Positions 1 to 5,669 of a stretch of DNA of 23,807 bases are shown here, in pieces; the stretch's first letter is position 1, and each line of letters begins with the position of its first letter. A program made the translations under genes and the position numbers. The DNA is from a virus, in IMG/VR virus record IMGVR_UViG_3300031774_000155, positions 1-23,807 of that record; one strand, written 5' to 3'. The notes beneath the pieces are model-generated. The model saw nothing but the letters and a program-made list of their open reading frames with translations, did no database searches and was not told the origin of the DNA.

Positions 1-466
1 TTTCTGGCATTGGATTAGGTTTATGCCATATAATATCCTGTCTTAAATACCATCCATCTGCTCTTAATGCAAACGCAAGCATCCACGGAATACCTATTAA
101 ATCTTTTTCTTTTAACCCTTCTAACTTATTACCTCGTCTTGCACATTTGTCTGGTAAATCTTGCTTACTGTTAGAAACAGTTTGTTTAACTAATGATTGA
201 CCTTTTCCTGGTCTATAGTTATAATAACTATCACCCATATTCAACCATAATGTTCCATCATCTGTTAGATTATTACGCACCTCTCGGAATACTAATACTA
301 ATCTTTGAATATACTCTTCTGGAGATTCTTCTTGTCCTATCTGACAATCCTCCCCTCCATAATCTCTTAAACCATAATAAGGAGGAGATGTGACACACAT
401 CCTCGCCTTTTCATCGAATTCTTTAAGTGTTTCGAGACAATCTCCAAACAAAATTGTATCTTTCAT
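1..466 (-). CDS. DNA methyltransferase (N4/N6, beta-type order), 3'-truncated by window
   Basis: About 155 residues are visible and the C-terminus lies outside the window. The start reads MKDTILFGDC, followed by the catalytic motif TSPPYYGL at residues 26-33, then GTLWLNMGDSY, KDLIGIPW and DIIWHKPN. This is the usual block order of the common phage SAM-dependent DNA methyltransferases, in which the SAM-binding FxGxG motif comes last; here it would be off the edge. SPPY is more typical of N4-cytosine enzymes, but this subfamily also includes N6-adenine enzymes, so the target base is open. The ATG overlaps the stop of the upstream nuclease gene as ATGA, so translation is probably coupled. Possible roles are protection of the phage genome from host restriction or from the neighbouring nuclease. 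The family call is secure; the specificity is unknown. Confidence 0.93.
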   Translation of the reverse strand, partial: MKDTILFGDCLETLKEFDEKARMCVTSPPYYGLRDYGGEDCQIGQEESPEEYIQRLVLVFREVRNNLTDDGTLWLNMGDSYYNYRPGKGQSLVKQTVSNSKQDLPDKCARRGNKLEGLKEKDLIGIPWMLAFALRADGWYLRQDIIWHKPNPMPE

Positions 467-855
467 TTAATTAATACCTCAAATCCTTCATTGATTAATG
501 ATTTAATACTAAATGATGTTTTTAATTTACCATCTTTATTCATTAACTGTGTTATATTAGCAATGATAAATTTATCTTTAATTGTATCATGTATAGCGAT
601 ATAATCAAACTCTTTTCCAGTATAATTACCAGTTCCTTTATTTCTCTTTCTTCTAATATCTAAAACATTAGTATTTTTTACCTTTACATTATGACGTTTA
701 ACTTGTATCTTAGTGCTGGTCTTTGCAACCATAAAATCCCATCCAGTATCCAATTTAGGTTCTATTAACGAATATGATTCATCATCAATAAATTCATAAT
801 ATTGTGAAGCAAAAGCATATTCACTTGCAAGTCCTCTTAATCTATGCGGTTTCAT
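463..855 (-). CDS. small PD-(D/E)XK-fold nuclease
   Basis: This 130-residue protein has the compact layout of small PD-(D/E)XK nucleases: Glu12 in the first helix, Asp40 in TGWDFMV, and Gln51-Val-Lys53 in IQVKR, giving an E...D-x10-QxK active site. The Gln in place of the central Glu, together with the size, recalls the group I intron-associated PD-(D/E)XK endonucleases (I-Ssp6803I type) and Holliday-junction resolvase-like proteins. I see no intron sequence around it. Its start overlaps the helicase stop and its stop overlaps the methyltransferase start, both as ATGA, so the three proteins are probably made together. It could be a homing-type nuclease, a recombination nuclease working with the helicase, or the cutting subunit of a restriction-like system. 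The fold assignment is an inference from spaced motifs only. Confidence 0.7.
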   Translation of the reverse strand: MKPHRLRGLASEYAFASQYYEFIDDESYSLIEPKLDTGWDFMVAKTSTKIQVKRHNVKVKNTNVLDIRRKRNKGTGNYTGKEFDYIAIHDTIKDKFIIANITQLMNKDGKLKTSFSIKSLINEGFEVLIK

Positions 856-2027
856 TTTCTAATTACAGAAATAGCGGGTTCACCCTTGTTAAAAATAGTA
901 TCAACAACTGCTTCAACTTTACGAGATGTAGATATACCCACTCTATCATATACTGGTACAGAAATCAACCCAAAAGTCTTACTTTCACTACCTTTTCTTA
1001 TTACTCTACCAATAGTTTGACTAATAGTAATGTAATCCATATTTCTTAAGAATATTGCTGCTTCTAATCCTTTAACATTGATACCCTCAGATAATATACT
1101 ATGATGTAATACTACAAACTTCTTACCATCTTCTTTACCCCACTCATTGAGAGTATTAAAGAATGATTCACGGTCTACTTTCTTACCATCAACAACTGCC
1201 CCAGTTTTAGCAGTAATATACATCCATGAATATCCACGGTCTTTTAAGTTGATGCAAAAATCAGATTGTGATACTAAATTAACAATTTGTTTGGTAGATC
1301 TTGCACAGACTAATACTTTATCCATATCAATCTCATCAAGAGTAGATGTAACATAGTCACAATCATGCTCATGCTTAAATCTACTGTCATCTTGAACATC
1401 TATCTTCTTAATCTTAACTTTAGGTGGTAAGATTACACCTTGACGTACTAAATGAGGTGCAGGTACATTAACTAATACTTTACCATACACTTCCTCATTA
1501 TTCATTCCTACTCTCTCAGTAGAAATGCTATGCTTAGGAGTAGCAGTAAAGAAATAGCACCTACGATTATTTGTAGTTGCAAAAAATCTAACAGCAGGGA
1601 AAAAGTTTCTCTGAACACTATTATGTGCCTCGTCAAAGTAAATAGTATCTATTACAATAGCAGATTCTTGTACTTTATGTAAAGAATGATATGTTGTAAA
1701 GATTAACTTATTACTAAAACTATTATTATTCCATGCTCTTATCTTGTGAGTATTTGTTGTGCTGTAATAATGTGTCTCTCCACTATGAACATGGAGTACA
1801 TCTACATTATCAATTAGTTCTAAAAAATTTGCACATAATTGTTGTGCTAATAATATACGAGGTGCAACAACTACAATAGTTTTAGATACACTATCTGCAA
1901 ATTGTCTCTTAGCATCCTCAATCATACAAATAGTCTTACCACCACCAGTAGGAACAATTACTTGCCCCTTAGTGTGATGCTTAAGAATATCAACAATTTG
2001 TGTCTGATGTGGACGCAATTTAATCAT
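852..2027 (-). CDS. superfamily II DEAH helicase/translocase (UvsW- or Res-like)
   Basis: The 391 residues carry a full SF2 helicase set: RPHQ near the N-terminus (5-8), Walker A PTGGGKT (26-32), motif Ia VVVAPRILLAQQ (52-63), DEAH (132-135), motif III TATP (161-164), motif V SEGIN (313-317) and motif VI QTIGRVIR (337-344). The two RecA-like lobes are complete, with no long extra domain. Such proteins in T4-like phages resemble UvsW (branch migration and recombination) and the translocase part of type I/III restriction enzymes. It overlaps a PD-(D/E)XK nuclease gene as ATGA, so a two-subunit nuclease-helicase is possible. The leader upstream holds a structured element and a promoter-like repeat, and there is no Shine-Dalgarno before the ATG. 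The helicase call is very secure; its pathway is not. Confidence 0.93.
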   Translation of the reverse strand: MIKLRPHQTQIVDILKHHTKGQVIVPTGGGKTICMIEDAKRQFADSVSKTIVVVAPRILLAQQLCANFLELIDNVDVLHVHSGETHYYSTTNTHKIRAWNNNSFSNKLIFTTYHSLHKVQESAIVIDTIYFDEAHNSVQRNFFPAVRFFATTNNRRCYFFTATPKHSISTERVGMNNEEVYGKVLVNVPAPHLVRQGVILPPKVKIKKIDVQDDSRFKHEHDCDYVTSTLDEIDMDKVLVCARSTKQIVNLVSQSDFCINLKDRGYSWMYITAKTGAVVDGKKVDRESFFNTLNEWGKEDGKKFVVLHHSILSEGINVKGLEAAIFLRNMDYITISQTIGRVIRKGSESKTFGLISVPVYDRVGISTSRKVEAVVDTIFNKGEPAISVIRK

Positions 2028-2098
2028 AATAATAACAATATACCATAAAATCCCTTAAAACGCCATAGAGACGCTTACAGGGACGTTATAGAATGAAT

Positions 2099-2161
2099 GT
2101 GGAAGGTGGGTCACAGCACGTGCGAAGTCTGTTGGACGTTACCCTGTAGTATCCCTTCCAC
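2099..2161 (-). promoter_or_regulatory. structured leader element 1 (closed by an 8-bp stem)
   Basis: Bases 2099-2106 (GTGGAAGG) pair perfectly with 2154-2161 (CCTTCCAC). Inside, GGGT 2108-2111 can pair with ACCC 2141-2144, and ACAG 2113-2116 with CTGT 2129-2132. The element begins at the downstream end of repeat copy 1 and lies 72 bases before the helicase ATG, which has no Shine-Dalgarno. It therefore probably forms the folded 5' leader of the helicase-nuclease-methyltransferase mRNA. The outer stem and position match the element at 5029-5145, but the interior differs, so they need not be the same RNA family. I recognise no known riboswitch or ribozyme. Confidence 0.5.
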
Positions 2162-2187
2162 TATAAGGACAGTTTACTAGTCCCCCC
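2159..2187 (-). repeat. 29-bp repeat, copy 1 (G6 box plus -10-like box)
   Basis: On the minus strand this reads G6-AC-TAG-TAAA-C-TGTCC-TTATAGTG, directly after the TAG stop of the MjaI-like methyltransferase. It matches copy 2 at 24 of 29 positions and copy 3 at 22 of 29, with no gaps. TATAGT (2160-2165) resembles a sigma70 -10 box, and the G run lies at the -35 distance. GGAC...GTCC could also form a short hairpin. It contains the only CTAG (2177-2180) in the first 7.9 kb. It is either a phage-specific promoter for the helicase operon or a gene-boundary hairpin. Confidence 0.7.
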
Positions 2188-2188
2188 C

Positions 2189-2941
2189 CTATTTCATAAA
2201 GTTTTCTATAGGATTATACTTAAGTATTCTATCTCTTGCTATTTGACAATAACTCTCACTAATATCAATACCAATATATTTCCTCCCTAATTGATGTGCA
2301 ACTAATGTTGTTGTACCTACACCATTAAAAGGATCAACTACAATATCATTTTTATAAGAGAATAATTTAAGACATCTTTTCACTAACTCTTCAGGAAACA
2401 TTGCAGGATGATTATATTCTTTCATCCTTGTCTCTGGTGCTATTGACCAATGACCATTGACATATTTAATAAACTCTTCTTTAGTAATATCAATATTATT
2501 CTTATCACCCACATGCTTAATTGTATTCTTACTGAATACTTCAATAAATTCAAATGGATAATTTAAATAAGGACAAGAGGGAGATTTATAACTACCCCAT
2601 GCTGTTAGTTTCTTCAGGTTATTCTTTAACCAAAGTATTTCTCCCCTCCAAATTAATCCCTCTTCAATTAATGCTGTAGTCAAATAATGATGAGATGGAA
2701 AGTATTCTTTATAGTTTGGTTGAATATTAATAATTAAACGTCCACCATCTTTCAGTATACGTTTACACTCAGAAAATACAGTTACAAGAGTATTAATATA
2801 TTTGTGACCCTCATTCTTATCATCATGCTCATCATATTGCATGTCAAAATTATATGGTGGAGATGTAAGTACAATATCCACACTATTATCATCAATAGTT
2901 TCTAATGCTGTTAGTGCATCATTACAAATAATTTGATTCAT
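2189..2941 (-). CDS. MjaI-like type II DNA methyltransferase (probably m4C, CTAG)
   Basis: This 250-residue beta-class methyltransferase has the catalytic TSPPY at 26-30 near the N-terminus and the SAM-binding DPFNGVGTT at 203-211 near the C-terminus. TSPPY is the form usual in N4-cytosine enzymes. The gene directly upstream encodes an MjaI-family endonuclease; the two overlap by one base (TAATG), so methyltransferase translation depends on, or is coupled to, translation of the nuclease. M.MjaI-type enzymes modify CTAG as m4C, which would protect phage DNA from the partner enzyme. The protein is full length. Target specificity is inferred from the partner, not read from the sequence. A 29-bp repeat with a CTAG follows the stop codon at once, which would allow self-regulation by methylation. 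Confidence 0.9.
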   Translation of the reverse strand: MNQIICNDALTALETIDDNSVDIVLTSPPYNFDMQYDEHDDKNEGHKYINTLVTVFSECKRILKDGGRLIINIQPNYKEYFPSHHYLTTALIEEGLIWRGEILWLKNNLKKLTAWGSYKSPSCPYLNYPFEFIEVFSKNTIKHVGDKNNIDITKEEFIKYVNGHWSIAPETRMKEYNHPAMFPEELVKRCLKLFSYKNDIVVDPFNGVGTTTLVAHQLGRKYIGIDISESYCQIARDRILKYNPIENFMK

Positions 2942-3468
2942 TAAGTAACAACCAATCCCTTCGTTGTGTTCTTATAATATATTATATCATACTCTATAGT
3001 TTCTTTCCCTGCTTCAATAGTTTTCTTATAAGTATGAGGTTTAATTGATACATATTTACCATCAACAACTCCATCAATTCCTTTTGACTCTTCATCAGGA
3101 GTAGCAAGTCTATATTCACCAGTTTCAGATACCATCTCTAATATATCTAATTGAACTTGTAACCCTGAGAATGTTTTATTAACGATTAAATCTTTAGTCC
3201 AATTATATACATCATCACGATTAAGTTCATCTAAATTCTTTTTAATTCTCTGCACATAATCCCATATCTTATCAGCAGCAAGATCAATCTTATCAAGTCC
3301 TTGTGTCTCATCATAAAAAGATTCCCATCCATCTTGAGACGGATGAGGAGTAGATTCACGATAATCTTGTATTAAATCACTCATCTGACCTACATTCTTA
3401 GGTCTTGTTGCTTGAGAAAATGAATTCCCTAAGTTGATAACTGAACCAACATACTTTTCAACGGTCAT
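2941..3468 (-). CDS. MjaI-family type II restriction endonuclease (expected CTAG)
   Basis: This 175-residue protein matches my memory of the MjaI endonuclease family (Pfam RE_MjaI) along its whole length: RPKNVGQMSDLI near the start, a middle NWTKDLIVNKTFSGLQ block, and a C-terminal active site with E126/E127, ESKGID (Asp132) and VSIKP (Lys143), giving D-x8-SxK of the PD-(D/E)XK fold. It ends with IIYYKNTTKGLV, also typical. MjaI cuts CTAG. The gene appears intact and its stop overlaps the cognate methyltransferase start by one base. There is no clear Shine-Dalgarno, so expression may be low. In a phage, a complete restriction-modification pair could exclude competing phages or degrade host DNA. 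The call depends on recalled family features, without an alignment. Confidence 0.82.
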   Translation of the reverse strand: MTVEKYVGSVINLGNSFSQATRPKNVGQMSDLIQDYRESTPHPSQDGWESFYDETQGLDKIDLAADKIWDYVQRIKKNLDELNRDDVYNWTKDLIVNKTFSGLQVQLDILEMVSETGEYRLATPDEESKGIDGVVDGKYVSIKPHTYKKTIEAGKETIEYDIIYYKNTTKGLVVT

Positions 3469-3486
3469 AATAAAATAGAATCAAAT

Positions 3487-4044
3487 TTACTTACTTGTAA
3501 TCTTATTCTTTAATTCCTTCTCTGATTTCTTACCTGTATTCTTTAATATTTCATCACGCAATGCTCTTTCTCCTTTTTTATATAAAGACTTACGTTCTTT
3601 AGTAGTAAGACCAGATGCCTTGCGTGGTTTATAAGTAGGGTCAACAGTATTAGTCTTCTTTGTTAATAATTTGTCTGCCTGTTTCTTTAACTGATCTTTA
3701 CTCTGACCTCCAGACTTCGCTGCTCTTCTTTCTAATGCTGCCTTGCGTTGTGCTTCTCTTGCTGATAATGCAGCAGAACCTCTCTCTTTTGTTGGTTGCT
3801 CCTGCCTCTCAGTTGCTCTTCCTTTAGGTCTTTGCTTACCAATATCCTTACGAGGTTTGTAGTTTGCTGCTGGTGCAGTTTTACCTCCACCCACTGCTTT
3901 CACTCTTTTCTTTTCAGCATCAGTTTTCTTACGTTCACCCCCTATCTTATCACCACCTCTATGTGTTAAACCAGTACCAGACCCAAGACCTTCAACGTCC
4001 TTAATCTCTCTTGCTTCATTAATAAATTGGTAAAAAGATTTCAT
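3487..4044 (-). CDS. basic MKSFYQF-type cyanophage protein, function unknown
   Basis: The 185 residues begin MKSFYQFINEAR, the short aromatic/acidic N-terminal tag seen on many T4-like cyanophage proteins. The rest is very rich in Lys, Arg and Gln and looks disordered or coiled. The signature RKKTDAEKKRVKAVGGGKT and two copies of YKPRK (in ANYKPRKDIGKQ and PTYKPRKASGL) recall a conserved cyanomyovirus hypothetical family. The charge suggests nucleic-acid or capsid-interior binding, but there is no direct evidence. A CATAAATA box, matching the late consensus NATAAATA, lies about 20 bases upstream, which suggests late expression and a virion or packaging role. The MjaI-like endonuclease gene follows after 18 bases. 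Confidence 0.8.
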   Translation of the reverse strand: MKSFYQFINEAREIKDVEGLGSGTGLTHRGGDKIGGERKKTDAEKKRVKAVGGGKTAPAANYKPRKDIGKQRPKGRATERQEQPTKERGSAALSAREAQRKAALERRAAKSGGQSKDQLKKQADKLLTKKTNTVDPTYKPRKASGLTTKERKSLYKKGERALRDEILKNTGKKSEKELKNKITSK

Positions 4045-4062
4045 TGAAATATAATTTTTAAT

Positions 4063-4070
4063 TATTTATG
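4063..4070 (-). promoter_or_regulatory. late promoter box CATAAATA
   Basis: The minus strand reads CATAAATA, fitting the T4-like cyanophage late consensus NATAAATA. It overlaps the end of the upstream small gene and lies about 20 bases before the ATG of the MKSFYQF protein. Confidence 0.5.
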
Positions 4071-4275
4071 GATTAGGTGGTGTTGGAGTATCTTTATCAA
4101 GTTTCTTTCCACCCTTACTTACAAGACCATTATCATGGAAATACTTAACTCTTTCTCTTCTAAGTTTTATGAGTTTATCATACTGTGCTTGTTGTTCATT
4201 AGTATATGTGAAAGATTGTCTCTTCCATGCTTCTCGCAATTCAGCAAGTTGTTTAATAACTTCAGGTGGTCTCAT
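4066..4275 (-). CDS. small conserved phage protein, unknown function
   Basis: This is a 69-residue protein. It starts MRPPEVIKQLAELREAW, probably one amphipathic helix, and continues with QQAQYDKLIKLRRERVKYF, a second basic helix, before a Lys/Pro-rich tail. I recall similar PPEVxKQLAELxEAW proteins in cyanomyoviruses, where they are unannotated. It is the first gene after copy 3 of the 29-bp repeat, 32 bases downstream, so the repeat could drive it. Nothing suggests an enzyme. Confidence 0.75.
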   Translation of the reverse strand: MRPPEVIKQLAELREAWKRQSFTYTNEQQAQYDKLIKLRRERVKYFHDNGLVSKGGKKLDKDTPTPPNP

Positions 4276-4306
4276 GATGTTTAATTGAATGAAAAATAGT
4301 TTGTTA

Positions 4307-4335
4307 TATTATGAGGACAATTTATACGTCCCCCC
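4307..4335 (-). repeat. 29-bp repeat, copy 3
   Basis: On the minus strand this reads G6-AC-GTA-TAAA-T-TGTCC-TCATAATA. The -10-like box is CATAAT (4308-4313) at the same distance from the G run as in the other copies. It lies just after the stop of the Cys/His protein and before the next gene. Unlike copies 1 and 2, no long-range stem follows. Confidence 0.65.
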
Positions 4336-4338
4336 ATA

Positions 4339-4728
4339 TTAATAATCTTGTAATCTTCCCTCTTGTGACTTATACATTCCTCTATTAGAAGAAGATTTTA
4401 CTCCCTCTTCATTACCAGCAATATCATCATATTGAGAATAGTGCTGTATCTCTCTGGTTCTCCTATGCTTAACATACTCTAACTCATGCCAATGACAATC
4501 GTTACATAATAATAGAACATGAATCTTTTTATGTCGCATAGGTTGACCACTTGAATACATGCAAGTGGGTTTATCCTTAACATGAACTTCTATTGTTATA
4601 TAACGAGGACTCTCAAGAAATCCCTTTTTCTTTACTGGTGGATCTCCTTTAAAATATACCCATCCCTCTTCCCAATCACCATTAGGTCTTTTCCATATTA
4701 CATAATCATCTACTTCAGGTTCATACAT
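4339..4728 (-). CDS. conserved phage protein with HNH-like Cys/His segment
   Basis: The 129 residues start MYEPEVDDYVIWKRPNGDWEEG, a beta-rich SH3-like opening, followed by PRYITIEV and later LLLCNDCHWHELEYVKHRR. The CxxCHWHEL segment looks like half of a treble-clef or HNH site, but the partner Cys or His residues and the distal Asn/His of a true HNH nuclease are not evident. I recall a cyanophage hypothetical family with the same opening and the same cysteine/tryptophan block. The last 30 residues are polar and probably flexible. Its start shares one base with the stop of the upstream gene. A 29-bp repeat follows its stop codon. A metal-binding protein is likely; nuclease activity is doubtful. 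Confidence 0.75.
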   Translation of the reverse strand: MYEPEVDDYVIWKRPNGDWEEGWVYFKGDPPVKKKGFLESPRYITIEVHVKDKPTCMYSSGQPMRHKKIHVLLLCNDCHWHELEYVKHRRTREIQHYSQYDDIAGNEEGVKSSSNRGMYKSQEGRLQDY

Positions 4729-4853
4729 TAGATGAACTCCGCAAGATAATAATCAACTGTAACTTCTAATTTTGCTGCTTCTTGTTCACATTCTTCTATG
4801 AACTTTTCAAGCATTTCATCTGTTTTATTGATGAAGTGTTGTTCACTTGACAT
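4728..4853 (-). CDS. small acidic protein, unknown function
   Basis: This 41-residue protein starts MSSEQHFINKTDEML and ends DYYLAEFI; the middle (EKFIEECEQEAAKLE) should be a single acidic helix. The frame stays open for 28 codons upstream, but the ATG at 4851-4853 is chosen because a strong AAGGAGG stands six bases before it and because the upstream part would lie inside another real gene. It overlaps that gene by 11 bases and shares one base with the next. Confidence 0.72.
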   Translation of the reverse strand: MSSEQHFINKTDEMLEKFIEECEQEAAKLEVTVDYYLAEFI

Positions 4854-5013
4854 TGGAATCCTCCTTACAGGTACATGCGTTTGATATATTACGGAGTTTA
4901 AGATAAAGATTAGAGGAGAAATTTGCCTCCTCATCATTTAACAACTCCGTATTATTAAGTTTAAGAACTTGAACAAGATACTTAATCTCTTGTTTAGTTA
5001 GGTCAATTAACAT
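4843..5013 (-). CDS. small phage protein, unknown function
   Basis: Reading from the ATG at 5011-5013 gives 56 residues beginning MLIDLTKQEIKYLVQVLKL and ending ISNACTCKEDSNVK. The opening is a helical segment I recall from small cyanophage proteins of the TKEEIKYL type. It overlaps the next gene by 11 bases and carries that gene's ribosome site. Its own ATG has no Shine-Dalgarno, only an AT-rich stretch, and it lies 15 bases after the folded leader element 2. This protein is therefore a candidate for control by that leader. Confidence 0.68.
   Translation of the reverse strand: MLIDLTKQEIKYLVQVLKLNNTELLNDEEANFSSNLYLKLRNISNACTCKEDSNVK
4860..4866 (-). promoter_or_regulatory. ribosome binding site AAGGAGG fixing a start
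   Basis: The minus strand reads AAGGAGG, then six bases, then the ATG at 4851-4853. It lies within the coding region of the preceding 56-residue gene and marks the true start of the 41-residue protein. Confidence 0.75.
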
Positions 5014-5028
5014 AGTAATAAAAATAAA

Positions 5029-5145
5029 GTGAGGGAGTGGGGCATCTGCAAGGTTTCACCTATATGCCCAAATTTACCCTATGGGAATCGCTTACACCTG
5101 AACCCCCAGAACTTAATTGGGGCATAGGAACCACATATCCCTCAC
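5029..5145 (-). promoter_or_regulatory. structured leader element 2 (three-stem RNA)
   Basis: GTGAGGGA 5029-5036 pairs with TCCCTCAC 5138-5145 (8 bp). Within it are two further stems: GGGCAT 5040-5045 with ATGCCC 5064-5069, capped by AGGT/ACCT 5051-5061; and CCTATG 5078-5083 with CATAGG 5123-5128, holding CCCCA 5104-5108 paired with TGGGG 5118-5122. This makes a three-way junction in about 117 bases. It begins at repeat copy 2 and ends 15 bases before the ATG of a small gene without a Shine-Dalgarno. It does not match any riboswitch, tRNA or intron core that I know. Either strand could fold; the minus strand is favoured by gene direction. Confidence 0.6.
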
Positions 5146-5173
5146 ACTATAAGTACATTTTAAATGTCCCCCC
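5145..5173 (-). repeat. 29-bp repeat, copy 2
   Basis: On the minus strand this reads G6-ACAT-TTAAAATG-TAC-TTATAGTG, and it includes the last two codons and stop of the Dam-type methyltransferase. TATAGT (5146-5151) has the same spacing to the G run as in copies 1 and 3. ACATT/AATGT gives an alternative hairpin. Structured leader 2 follows at once. Confidence 0.7.
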
Positions 5174-5669
5174 TTTTATATAAGAATCCATATTTACCAA
5201 ATACTTTAGTAAATCTATCTAAATCTTTACCCAAATATACTATTGCTGATTGAAATGGTGCAGCACCTGTTCCAACACCAAATCTCAATCTCTTATTAAT
5301 TGCTATCCACGGATATTTTGCTACTGATCGCCACCACTTAGTAGAAATATCTAATTTAATTAATAATACCATCTCTTCTGCATTTCCTGATTCATATTGT
5401 AATGCAGCATAAGGAACCCAAGTTTTACTATCACTATAAGGATGATTCATAAACACTTTTCCATGCCAATCATGTGCTAATCCATTAGTTTCCTCTGTAA
5501 AATAATTTAATGCTGGAACATTAGGATTATCCACATCATTACAACATGGGTCAAGGTCAACAGTACCAAAAAATTTAAGAACATCTCCCACAAAATTAGT
5601 GGGAGTGTTCCATGTATCTTTACGATTACCTGTAGTTGCTGTTAGTACTTTAAGTGCAGTTGATGTCAT
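5160..5669 (-). CDS. phage Dam-type DNA N6-adenine methyltransferase
   Basis: The 169 residues follow the phage N6-adenine methyltransferase family (Pfam Dam, PF05869): DTWNTPTNF near 18-26, VDLDPCC at 37-43, catalytic-type MNHPYSD at 74-80, a WW pair at 112-113, and QSAIVYLG near 140-147. In most relatives the catalytic motif is NPPYS; here the second residue is His, so it reads NHPY, with Asn, Pro and Tyr kept. It probably modifies adenines of phage DNA to evade host restriction or to mark phage DNA. The ATG follows directly on the stop of the 470-residue protein (TAAATG), so translation is coupled. The last codons form part of repeat copy 2. Confidence 0.86.
   Translation of the reverse strand: MTSTALKVLTATTGNRKDTWNTPTNFVGDVLKFFGTVDLDPCCNDVDNPNVPALNYFTEETNGLAHDWHGKVFMNHPYSDSKTWVPYAALQYESGNAEEMVLLIKLDISTKWWRSVAKYPWIAINKRLRFGVGTGAAPFQSAIVYLGKDLDRFTKVFGKYGFLYKRGDI

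Noticed and set aside
193-1356. Three plus-strand reading frames
   Set aside because: They lie opposite well-supported methyltransferase, nuclease and helicase genes and have no family motifs or ribosome sites.
4339-4728. Functional HNH homing endonuclease
   Set aside because: CxxCHWHEL is suggestive, but the catalytic distal His/Asn and the second zinc pair are not seen, so only an HNH-like segment is claimed.
5029-5145. tRNA or group I intron core
   Set aside because: The 8-bp closing stem suggested a tRNA-like fold, but there is no anticodon arm, no T-loop consensus and no intron P/Q/R/S elements.
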